Of a stretch of DNA of 64,000 nt, positions 21,325-31,754 are shown piece after piece; positions within the stretch are counted from its first letter, which is position 1; the number at the start of each line of letters is the position of its first letter. A program made the translations under genes and the position numbers. Origin of the DNA: Megaustenia siamemsis (taxonomy: Eukaryota; Mollusca; Gastropoda; Stylommatophora; Ariophantidae); contig JAVIAB010000041.1 in the NCBI GenBank assembly GCA_032433765.1, forward strand, positions 80,686,428 to 80,750,427, in the 5' to 3' direction. The notes beneath the pieces are model-generated. The model was not told the DNA's origin. It did no database searches and was given only the letters and a program-made list of their open reading frames with translations.

Positions 21325-23187
21325 GTGGCACAACATGTCCACAATGGAGGAACAGTGAGAAGTAGTAGCATGCTGTAAACTAATGACACAACATGGCCAC
21401 AAGGAAGGAACAGTGAGAAGTAGTAGCATGCTGTAAACTAATGGCACAACATGGCCACAAGGAAGGAACAGTGAGAAGTAGTAGCATGCTGTAAACTAAT
21501 GGCACAACATGGCCACAAGGAAGGAACAGTGAGAAGTAGTAGCATGCTGTAAACTAATGGCACAACATGTCCACAAGGAAGGAACAGTGAGAAGTAGTAG
21601 CATGCTGTAAACTAATGACACAAAATGGCCACAAGGAAGGAACAGTGAGAAGTAGTAGCATGCTGTAAACTAATGACACAACATGTCCACAAGGAAGGAA
21701 CAGTGAGAAGTAGTAGCATGCTGTAAACTAATGGCACAACATGGCCACAAGGAAGGAACAGTGAGAAGTAGTAGCATGCTGTAAACTAATGACACAACAT
21801 GTCCACAAGGAAGGAACAGTGAGAAGTAGTAGCATGCTGTAAACTAATGACACAACATGGCCACAATGGAGGAACAGTGAGAAGTAGTAGCATGCTGTAA
21901 ACTAATGGCACAACATGGCCACAATGGAGGAACAGTGAGAAGTAGTAGCATGCTGTAAACTAATGGCACAACATGGCCACAATGGAGGAACAGTGAGAAG
22001 TAGTAGCATGCTGTAAACTAATGGCACAACATGGCCACAAGGAAGGAACAGTGAGAAGTAGTAGCATGCTGTAAACTAATGGCACAACATGGCCACAAGG
22101 AAGGAACAGTGAGAAGTAGTAGCATGCTGTAAACTAATGGCACAACATGTCCACAAGGAAGGAACAGTGAGAAGTAGTAGCATGCTGTAAACTAATGACA
22201 CAAAATGGCCACAAGGAAGGAACAGTGAGAAGTAGTAGCATGCTGTAAACTAATGACACAACATGTCCACAAGGAAGGAACAGTGAGAAGTAGTAGCATG
22301 CTGTAAACTAATGGCACAACATGGCCACAAGGAAGGAACAGTGAGAAGTAGTAGCATGCTGTAAACTAATGACACAACATGTCCACAAGGAAGGAACAGT
22401 GAGAAGTAGTAGCATGCTGTAAACTAATGACACAACATGGCCACAATGGAGGAACAGTGAGAAGTAGTAGCATGCTGTAAACTAATGGCACAACATGGCC
22501 ACAATGGAGGAACAGTGAGAAGTAGTAGCATGCTGTAAACTAATGGCACAACATGGCCACAATGGAGGAACAGTGAGAAGTAGTAGCATGCTGTAAACTA
22601 ATGACACAACATGGCCACAATGGAGGAACAGTGAGAAGTAGTAGCATGCTGTAAACTAGTGACACAACATGGCCACAATGGAGGAACAGTAAGAAGTAGT
22701 AGCATGCTGTAAACTAATGACACAACATGGCCACAAGGAAGGAACAGTGAGAAGTAGTAGCATGCTGTAAACTAATGACACAACATGGCCACAAGGAAGG
22801 AACAGTGAGAAGTAGTAGCATGCTGTAAACTAATGACACAACATGGCCACAATGGAGGAACAGTGAGAAGTAGTAGCATGCTGTAAACTAATGACACAAC
22901 ATGGCCACAAGGAAGGAACAGTGAGAAGTAGTAGCATGCTGTAAACTAATGACACAACATGGCCACAAGGAAGGAACAGTGAGAAGTAGTAGCATGCTGT
23001 AAACTAATGACACAACATGTCCACAATGGAGGAACAGTGAGAAGTAGTAGCATGCTGTAAACTAATGGCACAACATGTCCACAAGGAAGAAACAGTGAGA
23101 AGTAGTAGCATGCTGTAAACTAGTGGCACAACATGGCCACAATGGAGGAACAGTGAGAAGTAGTAGCATGCTGTAAACTAATGACTA
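21325..23187. repeat. 58-bp minisatellite, about 32 copies, in intron 3
   Basis: Unit acaacatggccacaaggaag...gtagtagcatgctgtaaact. Alternating ggaagg/tggagg and atggca/atgaca variants form a higher-order pattern: the rare acaaaatggcc variant at about 21617-21630 recurs exactly 580 bp (10 units) later, with the same neighbours. Confidence 0.9.
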
Positions 23188-23190
23188 AAC

Positions 23191-23203
23191 ATGGCCACAA
23201 TGG
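23191..23203. repeat. SINE target-site duplication, left (13 bp)
   Basis: atggccacaatgg is repeated at 23488-23500. It is part of the 58-bp array unit, so the insertion landed in the array. Confidence 0.6.
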
Positions 23204-23487
23204 GTTTTACTAATTCCCTAAAAATTAGTAGGAGCCGCGATAGCTCAGTGGTTAGTGAACTGGACTACTACGGACAAGGGGTAGGGTTCGATCCCAACCG
23301 ACGGCTCCGGGTTCACCCAGCCTTAAATGGGTACCGGATTTTTTCTGGGAAAGTAAAACAGCACGGGCGTAATACCGACCACATTACCCCAAAAATCATG
23401 TGCTGAAGGTCTGTAAAATATAGGGTCACTAACACCATATTTCCCTATACGCCACTTGGCGTGACGGGGGGTACTTTTTTACTTTTT
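23204..23487 (+). mobile_element. tRNA-derived SINE, copy 1
   Basis: The tRNA-related head starts at 23231 (ggagccgcgatagctcagtg) with a perfect A box tagctcagtgg (23241-23251) and B box ggttcgatccc (23285-23295). The body includes cgggcgtaataccgaccaca and atacgccacttggcgtgacg, and the 3' end is T-rich (tacttttttactttttatg). A copy on the other strand lies at 34371-34632. The 13-bp duplications support LINE-type retrotransposition. The 27 bp before the tRNA head are unexplained. It sits in intron 3 of the zinc-finger gene. Confidence 0.85.
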
Positions 23488-23509
23488 ATGGCCACAATGG
23501 AGGAACAGA

Positions 23510-23690
23510 ATCAGGAGTAGGTTTATAAGCATATATATATATATCACAGAATTATATAGAAGAGTAGTAACATGACAAGCCTATATATCACAGAATTATA
23601 GAGAAGATTAGTAACATGACAAGCCTATATATCACAGAATTATATTGAGATGAATAGTGACATGACAAGCCTGTATCACAGAATTTACAG
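23510..23690. repeat. Short degenerate tandem repeat, 3 copies
   Basis: Units of about 50 bp with tatatcacagaattata and catgacaagcctatat; the first starts in an (at)n run. Confidence 0.75.
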
Positions 23691-26000
23691 AACCTTACAA
23701 CTAGATGACAGTAGATTATAGTACAGACAGTAGTTGGGTAAACCTTACAGAGAGATGACATTAGATTATAGCACAGACAGTAATTGCATAAACCTTACAG
23801 AGAGATGACAGTAGATTATAGCACAGACAGTAGTTGGATAAACCTTACAGAGAGATGACAGTAGATTATAGCACATACAGTAGTTGGAAAAACCTTACAG
23901 AGAGATGACAGTAGATTATAGCATAGACAGTAGTTGGATAAACCTTACAGAGAGATGACAGTAGATTAAATCACAGACAGTAGTTGGATAAACCTTACAG
24001 AGAGATGACAGTAGATTATAGCATAGACAGTAGTTGGGTAAACCTTAGAGAGAGATGACAGTAGATTATAGTACAGACAGTAGTTGGGTAAACCTTACAG
24101 ATAGATGACAGTAGATTATAGCACAGACAGTAGTTGGATAAACCTTACAGATAGATGACAGTAGATTATAGCACAGACAGTAGTTGGGTAAACCTTACAG
24201 AGAGATGACATTAGATTATAGCACAGACAGTAATTGCATAAACCTTACAGAGAGATGACAGTATATTATAGCACAGACAGTAGTTGGATAAACCTTACAG
24301 AGAGATGACAGTAGATTATAGCACAGACTGTAGTTGGATAAAACTTACAGAGAGATGACAGTAGATTATAGCATAGACAGTAGTTGGATAAACCTTACAG
24401 ATAGATGACAGTAACTTATAGCATAGACAGTAGTTGCATAAACCTTACAGAGAGATGACTGTAGATTATAGCATAGACAGTAGTTGCATTAACCTTACAG
24501 AGAGATGACAGTAGCTTATAGCATAGACAGTAGTTGGATAAACCTTACAGAGAGATGACAGTAGATTATAGCATAGACAGTAGTTGCATAAACCTTACAG
24601 AGAGATGACAGTAGATTATAGCACAGACTGTAGTTGGATAAACCTTACAGAGAGATGACAGTAGCTTATAGCATAGACAGTAGTTGCATAAACCTTACAG
24701 AGAGATGACAGTAGATTAAATCACAGACAGTAGTTGCATAAACCTTACAGAGAGATGACAGTAGATTATAGCACAGACAGTAGTTGGATAAACCTTACAG
24801 AGAGATGACAGTAGATTATAGCACATACAGTAGTTGGAAAAACCTTACAGAGAGATGACAGTAGATTATAGCATAGACAGTAGTTGGATAAACCTTACAG
24901 AGAGATGACAGTAGATTAAATCACAGACAGTAGTTGGATAAACCTTACAGAGAGATGACAGTAGATTATAGCATAGACAGTAGTTGGGTAAACCTTAGAG
25001 AGAGATGACAGTAGATTATAGTACAGACAGTAGTTGGGTAAACCTTACAGATAGATGACAGTAGATTATAGCACAGACAGTAGTTGGATAAACCTTACAG
25101 ATAGATGACAGTAGATTATAGTACAGACAGTAGTTGGGTAAACCTTACAGAGAGATGACATTAGATTATAGCACAGACAGTAATTGCATAAACCTTACAG
25201 AGAGATGACAGTATATTATAGCACAGACAGTAGTTGGATAAACCTTACAGAGAGATGACAGTAGATTATAGCACAGACTGTAGTTGGATAAAACTTACAG
25301 AGAGATGACAGTAGATTATAGCATAGACAGTAGTTGGATAAACCTTACAGATAGATGACAGTAACTTATAGCATAGACAGTAGTTGCATAAACCTTACAG
25401 AGAGATGACTGTAGATTATAGCATAGACAGTAGTTGCATTAACCTTACAGAGAGATGACAGTAGCTTATAGCATAGACAGTAGTTGGATAAACCTTACAG
25501 AGAGATGACAGTAGATTATAGCATAGACAGTAGTTGCATAAACCTTACAGAGAGATGACAGTAGATTATAGCACAGACTGTAGTTGGATAAACCTTACAG
25601 AGGGATGACAGTAGCTTATAGCATAGACAGTAGTTGCATAAACCTTACAGAGAGATGACAGTAGATTAAATCACAGACAGTAGTTGCATAAACCTTACAG
25701 AGAGATGACAGTAGATTATAGCACAGACAGTAGTTGGATAAACCTTACAGAGAGATGACAGTAGATTATAGCACAGACAGTAGTTGGAAAAACCTTACAG
25801 AGAGATGACAGTAGATTATAGCACAGACAGTAGTTTGATAAACCTTACAGAAAGATGACTGTAGATTATAGCACAGACAGTAGTTGGATAAACCTTACAG
25901 AGAGATGACAGTAGATTAAATCACAGACAGTAGTTGCATAAACCTTACAGAGAGATGACAGTAGATTATAGCACAGACAGTAGTTGCATAAACCTTAGAC
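23691..26000. repeat. 50-bp minisatellite, about 46 copies, in intron 3
   Basis: Unit agacagtagttggataaacc...gatgacagtagattatagca. Marker variants repeat at multiples of 50: ttagattata at 23761, 24211 and 25161 (9 and 19 units apart) and gtatattata at 24261 and 25211 (19 units). A block of about 950 bp has therefore been duplicated within the array. Confidence 0.9.
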
Positions 26001-26124
26001 AGTAGCTTATAGCATATATATTGATATAGTTGTTATTACTGTCATCATTTTTAGTATTATTGTAGAGCAGCTTGATACTTCTAACATGAATTCCAATGCC
26101 ACTAACAATCACTGGCACCCTCAC

Positions 26125-26245
26125 CTGCAGTTACCTCTAGACATGGTCTGGACAGACTTAGGTCACCACTTGTTGCTGCTGTACTTTTGTCTGAGTTGTA
26201 CATCTTCATGTCCAGGCTGTTTGTGCTGTCCTTGTCACACTGAGC
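26125..26245 (-). CDS. Zinc-finger gene, exon 3 (predicted)
   Basis: On the minus strand acacaattgcag precedes the exon and gtgagg follows it. The only stop-free frame reads AQCDKDSTNSLDMKMYNSDK and then STAATSGDLSLSRPCLEVTA. The exon starts in phase 0 and ends in phase 1. That fits the phase-0 end of exon 2 and the phase-1 start of exon 4; the split codon becomes Asp-102. A second donor (gtaact, ten bases earlier) would break the frame, so gtgagg is preferred. The 40 residues form a Ser/Thr/Asp-rich, probably disordered spacer, and I recognise no domain. In a PRDM gene the PR/SET domain would be expected from here; it is not seen. Confidence 0.7.
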
Positions 26246-26261
26246 CTGCAATTGTGTACAC

Positions 26262-26410
26262 ATATACCAGAATGTGTAACAATCACACACACTTGCCTAC
26301 AATATCTGTACGCACACCAGAATGTGAAACAATCACACACACACACACACTTGCCTACAATATCTGTACACACACCAGAATGTGATCACACACACACACA
26401 CTTGCCTACA
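26262..26410. repeat. CA-rich tandem repeat, 3 copies
   Basis: Units of about 50-60 bp, cttgcctacaatatctgtac plus caccagaatgtg, separated by (ca)n runs. It lies in intron 2 of the zinc-finger gene, directly upstream of the exon 3 acceptor. Confidence 0.8.
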
Positions 26411-26414
26411 TTAT

Positions 26415-28012
26415 CTGTATTCCCCACCATCTACTGTCTACTAGCCCATTCTCCACCATCTACTGTCTACTAGCCCATTCTCCACCATCTACTGTCTACT
26501 AGCCCATTCTCCACCATCTACTGTCTACTAGCCCATTCTCCACCATCTACTGTCTACTAGCCCATTCTCCACCATCTACTGTCTACTAGCCCATTCTCCA
26601 CCATCTACTGTCTACTAGCCCATTCTCCACCATCTACTGTCTACTAGCCCATTCTCCACCAACTACTGTCTACTAGCCCATTCTCCACCACATACTGTCT
26701 ACTGGTCCATTCTCCACCAACTACTGTCTACTAGCCCCTTCTCCACCACATACTGTCTACTGGTCCATTCTCCACCAACTACTGTCTACTGGTCCATTCT
26801 CCACCAACTACTGTCTGCTAGCCCATTCTCCACCAAATACTGTCTGCTAGCCCATTCTCCACCAACTACTGTCTACTGGTCCATACTCCACCAACTACTG
26901 TCTACTGGTCCATTCTCCACCAACTACTGCCTACAGGTCCATTCTCCACCAACTACTGTCTGCTAGCCCATTCTCCACCAACTACTGTCTACTAGCCCAT
27001 TCTCCACCAACTACTGTCTACTGGTCCATACTCCACCAACTACTGTCTACTGGTCCATTCTCCACCAACTACTGCCTACTGGTCCATTCTCCACCAACTA
27101 CTGTCTGCTAGCCCATTCTCCACCAACTACTGTCTACTGGTCCATTCTCCACCAACTACTGCCTACTGGTCCATTCTCCACCAACTACTGTCTACTGGTC
27201 CATTCTCCACCAACTACTGTCTGCTAGCCCATTCTCCACCAACTACTGCCTACTGGTCCATTCTCCACCAACTACTGTCTGCTGGTCCATTCTCCACCAA
27301 CTACTGTCTACTGGTCCATTCTCCACCAACTACTGTCTACTGGTCCATTCTCCACCAAATACTGTCTACTGGTCCATTCTCCACCAAATACTGTCTACTG
27401 GTCCATTCTCCACCAACTACTGCCTACTGGTCCATTCTCCACCAAATACTGTCTACTGGTCCATTCTCCACCAACTACTGCCTACTGGTCCATTCTCCAC
27501 CAAATACTGTCTACTGGTCCATTCTCCACCAACTACTGTCTACTGGTCCATTCTCCACCAACTACTGTCTGCTGGTCCATTCTCCACCAAATACTGTCTA
27601 CTGGTCCATTCTCCACCAACTACTGCCTACTGGTCCATTCTCCACCAAATACTGTCTACTGGTCCATTCTCCACCAACTACTGCCTACTGGTCCATTCTC
27701 CACCAAATACTGTCTACTGGTCCATTCTCCACCAACTGCTGCCTACTGGTCCATTCTCCACCAACTACTGTCTGCTGGTCCATTCTCCACCAACTACTGT
27801 CTACTGGTCCATTCTCCACCAACTACTGTCTACTGGTCCATTCTCCACCAAATACTGTCTACTGGTCCATTCTCCACCAAATACTGCCTACTGGTCCATT
27901 CTCCACCAAATACTGCCTACTGGTCCATTCTCCACCAACTACTGCCTACTGGTCCATTCTCCACCAACTACTGTCTACTGGTCCATTCTCCACCAACTAC
28001 TGTCTACTAGCC
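26415..28012. repeat. 29-bp minisatellite, about 55 copies, in intron 2
   Basis: Left-end units are catctactgtctactagccc; further right they become aactactgtctactggtcca. The two forms are mixed in the middle. Each ends attctccac. Confidence 0.9.
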
Positions 28013-28517
28013 CGATCTCAAAGCGGTTTAGAGATTCCACCCCACCCACAGGGTGTTCCTATAGAGGTGTTAATAAGACAGAAGAAAAGGACATTCATCC
28101 AAGAGAGAGTGAGGGTGAGTGAATGAGGACCAGGGCATGTGAGGACAAGGGCGTGTACCATGATGCACCAGTGAGCTCTGGTCCTGCACTTATATGGGCT
28201 CACCTCCTTCCTGTCCAGTTATACCACCCAAAACTTGGTCGCACCCAAAAGGGAGGGACTATATGTAGGCGTGGTCTTGAACACAGTGGTATCAAATTGA
28301 CGCCAACCAGAATCACGGAGATGATGCTGTCATTCAGTAACCACAACCTCTGGTGAATGGGAGACCATGAACACTGTCGTTACCTTTTGGTGTCATCATG
28401 AGCAAAACCACTACCACCACCCACCCTCCCCCCCACACACATTTCACATCTTGTCTAGGTAGTCAAGACCTTTGCTTATTAAGAGAAAGAAAGAAGCAGA
28501 ACACAAATGTTTGTTAC
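28013..28517. other. Single-copy intron 2 sequence
   Basis: There is no ORF or RNA gene I can support. On the minus strand this is where PR-domain exons could lie. A weak frame near 28215-28260 has a few PR-like residues but is stop-ridden and was not accepted. Confidence 0.5.
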
Positions 28518-28597
28518 CACAGCATGGTCCACATATACGGCAGGTTCAAGGACAGCTGGGCAGTCTCCATTGTGGCTGATCCTGCACTCCTCACAAT
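28518..28597 (-). CDS. Zinc-finger gene, exon 2: PRDM-type zinc knuckle (predicted)
   Basis: The minus strand has attttgttcag before and gtaaca after the exon. It starts in phase 1 and ends in phase 0, and reads CEECRISHNGDCPAVLEPAV then YVDHAV. With the Tyr made at the splice junction this gives YCEEC...CP...P.VYV, the pattern of the zinc knuckle that precedes the PR/SET domain in PRDM9/PRDM11-like proteins. Cys-36, Cys-39 and Cys-47 are present, but the usual CxxHGP is replaced by CPAVLEP, so the metal-binding His is missing. This degeneration, with no PR domain found, suggests a PRDM-derived gene that has lost methyltransferase function. Confidence 0.68.
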
Positions 28598-28964
28598 CTG
28601 AACAAAATGGATTCTTTATCAGAGCTGTTATGTTTGATTAACAGGCACAAGTGTTTTCATTATTTTCCAACCAAGCTACAGTTATCACTAGTTCCCAGCC
28701 AGAGGACGATGAGATAAAAAAAATAGCAAAAACATAACATTAGACTGTGTTATAACTCTTCAATAACTGAAACTAGAAACTGGCATTGATAAGAATTGTC
28801 TTTGAGAGGAAAGTTATTGTCTGACAACATGTATGTTTTTTTTTCTCAAAAATAAAGCTTGTTGAACTTAAATGAGAATGAAAATCAGAAACATTAATTC
28901 ACATCAACAAACTAACTATTATTTTATAAATTCACTTATAATGAAGTAATTCACTAACAAGTAA
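28598..28964. other. Single-copy intron 1 sequence
   Basis: AT-rich, with no ORF or RNA gene seen. The pyrimidine-rich stretch (minus strand) leading to the exon 2 acceptor lies at its left end. Confidence 0.5.
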
Positions 28965-28974
28965 GGAGTCCTGA

Positions 28975-29515
28975 CAAATTACAGAGTCATTTAGGAACTT
29001 ACAAATTACAGGATCATTTAGGAACTTACAAATTACAGGATCATTTAGGAACTTACAAATTATAAGATCATTTAGGAACTTACAAATTATAAGATCATTT
29101 AGGAACTTACAAATTATAAGATCATTTAGGAACTTACAAATTATAAGATCATTTAGGAACTTACAAATTACAGGATCATTTAGGAACTTACAAATTACAG
29201 GATCATTTAGGAACTTACAAATTACAGGATCATTTAGGAACTTACAAATTACAGGATCATTTAGGAACTTACAAATTACAGGATCATTTAGGAACTTACA
29301 AATTATAAGATCATTTAGGAACTTACAAATTACAGGATCATTTAGGAACTTACAAATTATAAGATCATTTAGGAACTTACAAATTATAAGATCATTTAGG
29401 AACTTACAAATTACAGGATCATTTAGGAACTTACAAATTATAAGATCATTTAGGAACTTACAAATTACAGGATCATTTAGGAACTTACAGATTATAAGAT
29501 CATTTAGGAACTTAC
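28975..29515 (-). repeat. 27-bp minisatellite, about 20 copies, each with a 5' splice-site word
   Basis: Plus-strand unit aacttacaaattacaggatc + atttagg. On the gene strand every unit contains tgtaagttcc, so GTAAGT recurs about every 27 bp. The first occurrence (29515-29510) is the predicted donor of exon 1. Units come in two linked forms (acaggatca / ataagatca). It can also be read as an in-frame 9-residue repeat (CKFLNDPVI / CKFLNDLII) continuing exon 1 to a stop at 28932, which would be an intron-retained 228-residue product. Confidence 0.9.
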
Positions 29516-29618
29516 AAAATAAATTATCTTTAACAGGATTTGCAGAAGACATGTCTTTGGCTGTTAATTCTTTTTGGAAGGGACAAACACGACCTTCTTC
29601 ATCATCTGCCTCTTTCAT
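29516..29618 (-). CDS. Zinc-finger gene, exon 1 with start codon (predicted)
   Basis: The ATG at 29618-29616 has a good context (cacaATGA), with an upstream in-frame TGA. It reads MKEADDEEGRVCPFQ, then KELTAKDMSSANPVKDNLF, and ends in phase 1 at a consensus donor GTAAGT. Exon 2 starts in phase 1, and joining gives ...NLFY CEEC, a natural-looking lead-in to a PRDM knuckle. Total coding length over the four exons is 2448 nt, exactly 816 codons with the stop. The short acidic N-terminus has no KRAB or SSXRD-like domain. Further 5' non-coding exons are possible. Retention of intron 1 would give the 9-residue-repeat protein instead. Confidence 0.65.
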
Positions 29619-29854
29619 TGTGATTTCTACATGTGTTCCTCAAGCTCATCTATCAAACAGCCTGCAGAGACATGTTGAGAACAAGATTATTTCATGAATA
29701 TTCATATTGTTACAAATCTAGAGAAAAGTCATAATTGACACAAATTACTGCCGAGTTAATTAATGAGACATTTCTAGACATAAAACATGCTACAATTTTA
29801 CAGTTAATGTTAGAAGGAAGATAAAAGACAACAAAAGAATGGGAGAAAACATCA
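29619..29854. other. Upstream flank of the zinc-finger gene
   Basis: Short AT-rich single-copy stretch 5' of the predicted start. No TATA box or initiator can be assigned with confidence. Confidence 0.4.
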
Positions 29855-30185
29855 GGAGGGAACAGACAACAGTGAGAGGTGGACAGACATCAGTGAGAGG
29901 TGGACAGACAACAGTGAGAGGTGGACAGACATCAGTGAGAGGTGGACAGACAACAGTGAGAGGTGGACAGACAACAGTGAGAGGTGGACAGACAACAGTG
30001 AGAGGTGGACAGACATCAGTGAGAGGTGGACAGACATCAGTGAGAGGTGGACAGACAACAGTGAGAGGTGGACAGACAACAGTGAGAGGTGGACAGACAT
30101 CAGTGAGAGGTGGACAGACAACAGTGAGAGGTGGACAGACATCAGTGAGAGGTGGACAGACATCAGTGAGATGTGGACAGACAAC
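29855..30185. repeat. 21-bp minisatellite, about 16 copies
   Basis: Unit ggtggacagacaacagtgag(a), with aca/tca alternating at one position. 21 is a multiple of three, so both strands stay open (GGQTTVR on plus; three minus frames). Open frames on both strands argue for a repeat artefact, not a gene. Confidence 0.9.
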
Positions 30186-30324
30186 AGAGCATGTCACTGA
30201 AACAAGGGTAGAGAGTGAGATGATATACCAGATTAAATAGCTAGTTTTGGTTGAAAGAATCTTTGCTGATTGAATCCATGAAACACCAGATTGAACAGGA
30301 TTTAGCTGAAGTAATCTTTGGAGA

Positions 30325-31055
30325 CTGTCAACTATGGATAAGTGGGGTACAGACTTACATCAACTATGGATAAGTGGGGTACAGACTTACATCAACTATG
30401 AATAAGTGGGGTACAGACTTACATCAACTATGGATAAGTGGGGTACAGACTTACATCAACTATGAATAAGTGGGGTACAGACTTACATCAACTATGGATA
30501 AGTGGGGTACAGACTTACATCAACTATGAATAAGTGGGGTACAGACTTACATCAACTATGGATAAGTGTGGTACAGACTTACATCAACTATGAATAAGTG
30601 GGGTACAGACTTACATCAACTATGGATAAGTGGGGTACAGACTTACATCAACTATGAATAAGTGGGGTACAGACTTACATCAACTATGGATAAGTGGGGT
30701 ACAGACTTACATCAACTATGAATAAGTGGGGTACAGACTTACATCAACTATGAATAAGTGGGGTACAGACTTACATCAACTATGGATAAGTGGGGTACAG
30801 ACTTACATCAACTATGAATAAGTGGGGTACAGACTTACATCAACTATGAATAAGTGGGGTACAGACTTACATCAACTATGAATAAGTGGGGTACAGACTT
30901 AAATGTCTATGGATAAGTGAGATATAAACTTATATGTCTATGGATAAGTGAGATATAAACTTATATGTCTATGAATAAGTGAGATATAAACTTATACGTC
31001 TATGGATAAGTGAGATATAAACTTAATTTAACTATGGACAAGTGAGTTACAGACT
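30325..31055. repeat. 32-bp minisatellite with dimeric 64-bp order
   Basis: About 23 units of acttacatcaactatggata + agtggggtacag. tatgga and tatgaa forms alternate over much of the array, making a 64-bp higher-order unit. The right end decays to an agatataaactta form. Confidence 0.9.
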
Positions 31056-31181
31056 TAATTCAGAATGGTGAACAATTAAAAAATTGTCAACAACCTGAGA
31101 ACAATTCTCAGAATATTTTGGTCAAACAAAGTGGACAACCAAGAAGGTGCATTCTGTAACAGAGAAAATATTCTATTTTAG
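31056..31181. other. Single-copy spacer
   Basis: Nothing recognised, apart from a pyrimidine-rich end (attctattttag) that could be a splice acceptor for the next feature. Confidence 0.4.
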
Positions 31182-31297
31182 AAAAACATCTTTACATGCA
31201 GCAGACAAGAAATTCATCTACAGGAAGGGAGAAGCTTCAAGATACAGGGGCTATCAGTTCAGCTTCAGAGTTGGCTGTCAAGTTTGAGGAGAGGGAG
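31182..31297 (+). CDS. Candidate internal exon, unrecognised
   Basis: This 116-bp plus-strand stretch lies between ttctattttag and gtaaac. One frame is open throughout and protein-like: HLYMQQTRNSSTGREKLQDT then GAISSASELAVKFEERE. It would start in phase 1 and end in phase 0. I do not recognise a domain. No partner exon can be assigned in the flanks, which are arrays on both sides, so it may belong to a gene reaching outside the window or be a relic. The splice sites are moderate (the donor lacks the usual G at +5). Confidence 0.35.
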
Positions 31298-31409
31298 GTA
31301 AACTAACACAGATAAAGAACAACCTACATGCCACAGAAGCCAAGACATGTCAGCAAGCTGCGGAAAGCCTAAGAATATGGCTTATGTCTGACTCTAAAAA
31401 CTGGAGTTA

Positions 31410-31733
31410 CTAAACTTCTATTGTCCCAATAAAATACCACTGAACATGGACAACATAGACATCTATTGTCCCAATAAAATACCACTGAACATGGACAACA
31501 TAGACATCTATTGTCCCAATAAAATATCACTGAACATGGACAACACAGACATCTATTGTCCCAATAAAATATCACTGAACATGGACAACATAGACATCTA
31601 TTGTCCCAATAAAATATCACTGAACATGGACAACATAGACATCTATTGTCCCAATAAAATACCACTGAACATGGACAACATAGACATCTATTGTCCCAAT
31701 AAAATACCACTGAACATGGACAACATAGACATC
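31410..31733. repeat. 45-bp minisatellite, 7 copies
   Basis: Unit acatctattgtcccaataaa + ataccactgaacatggacaa + catag. It is open on both strands because 45 is divisible by three (DIYCPNKIPLNMDNI on plus); no coding evidence beyond that. Confidence 0.9.
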
Positions 31734-31754
31734 TTTATCATTTTCAATTTACAT

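Noticed and set aside
23231..23303. Functional tRNA gene
   Set aside because: A and B boxes are good, but the downstream body and a second copy with target duplications show a SINE.
28215..28330. Weak PR-domain-like residues (VPPFWVRPSFGWYNW) on the minus strand in intron 2
   Set aside because: Short, followed by a stop, with no fitting splice sites; similarity may be chance.
29790..30240. 133-135-codon ORFs on both strands over the 21-bp array
   Set aside because: Open on both strands only because the unit length is divisible by three and lacks stops.
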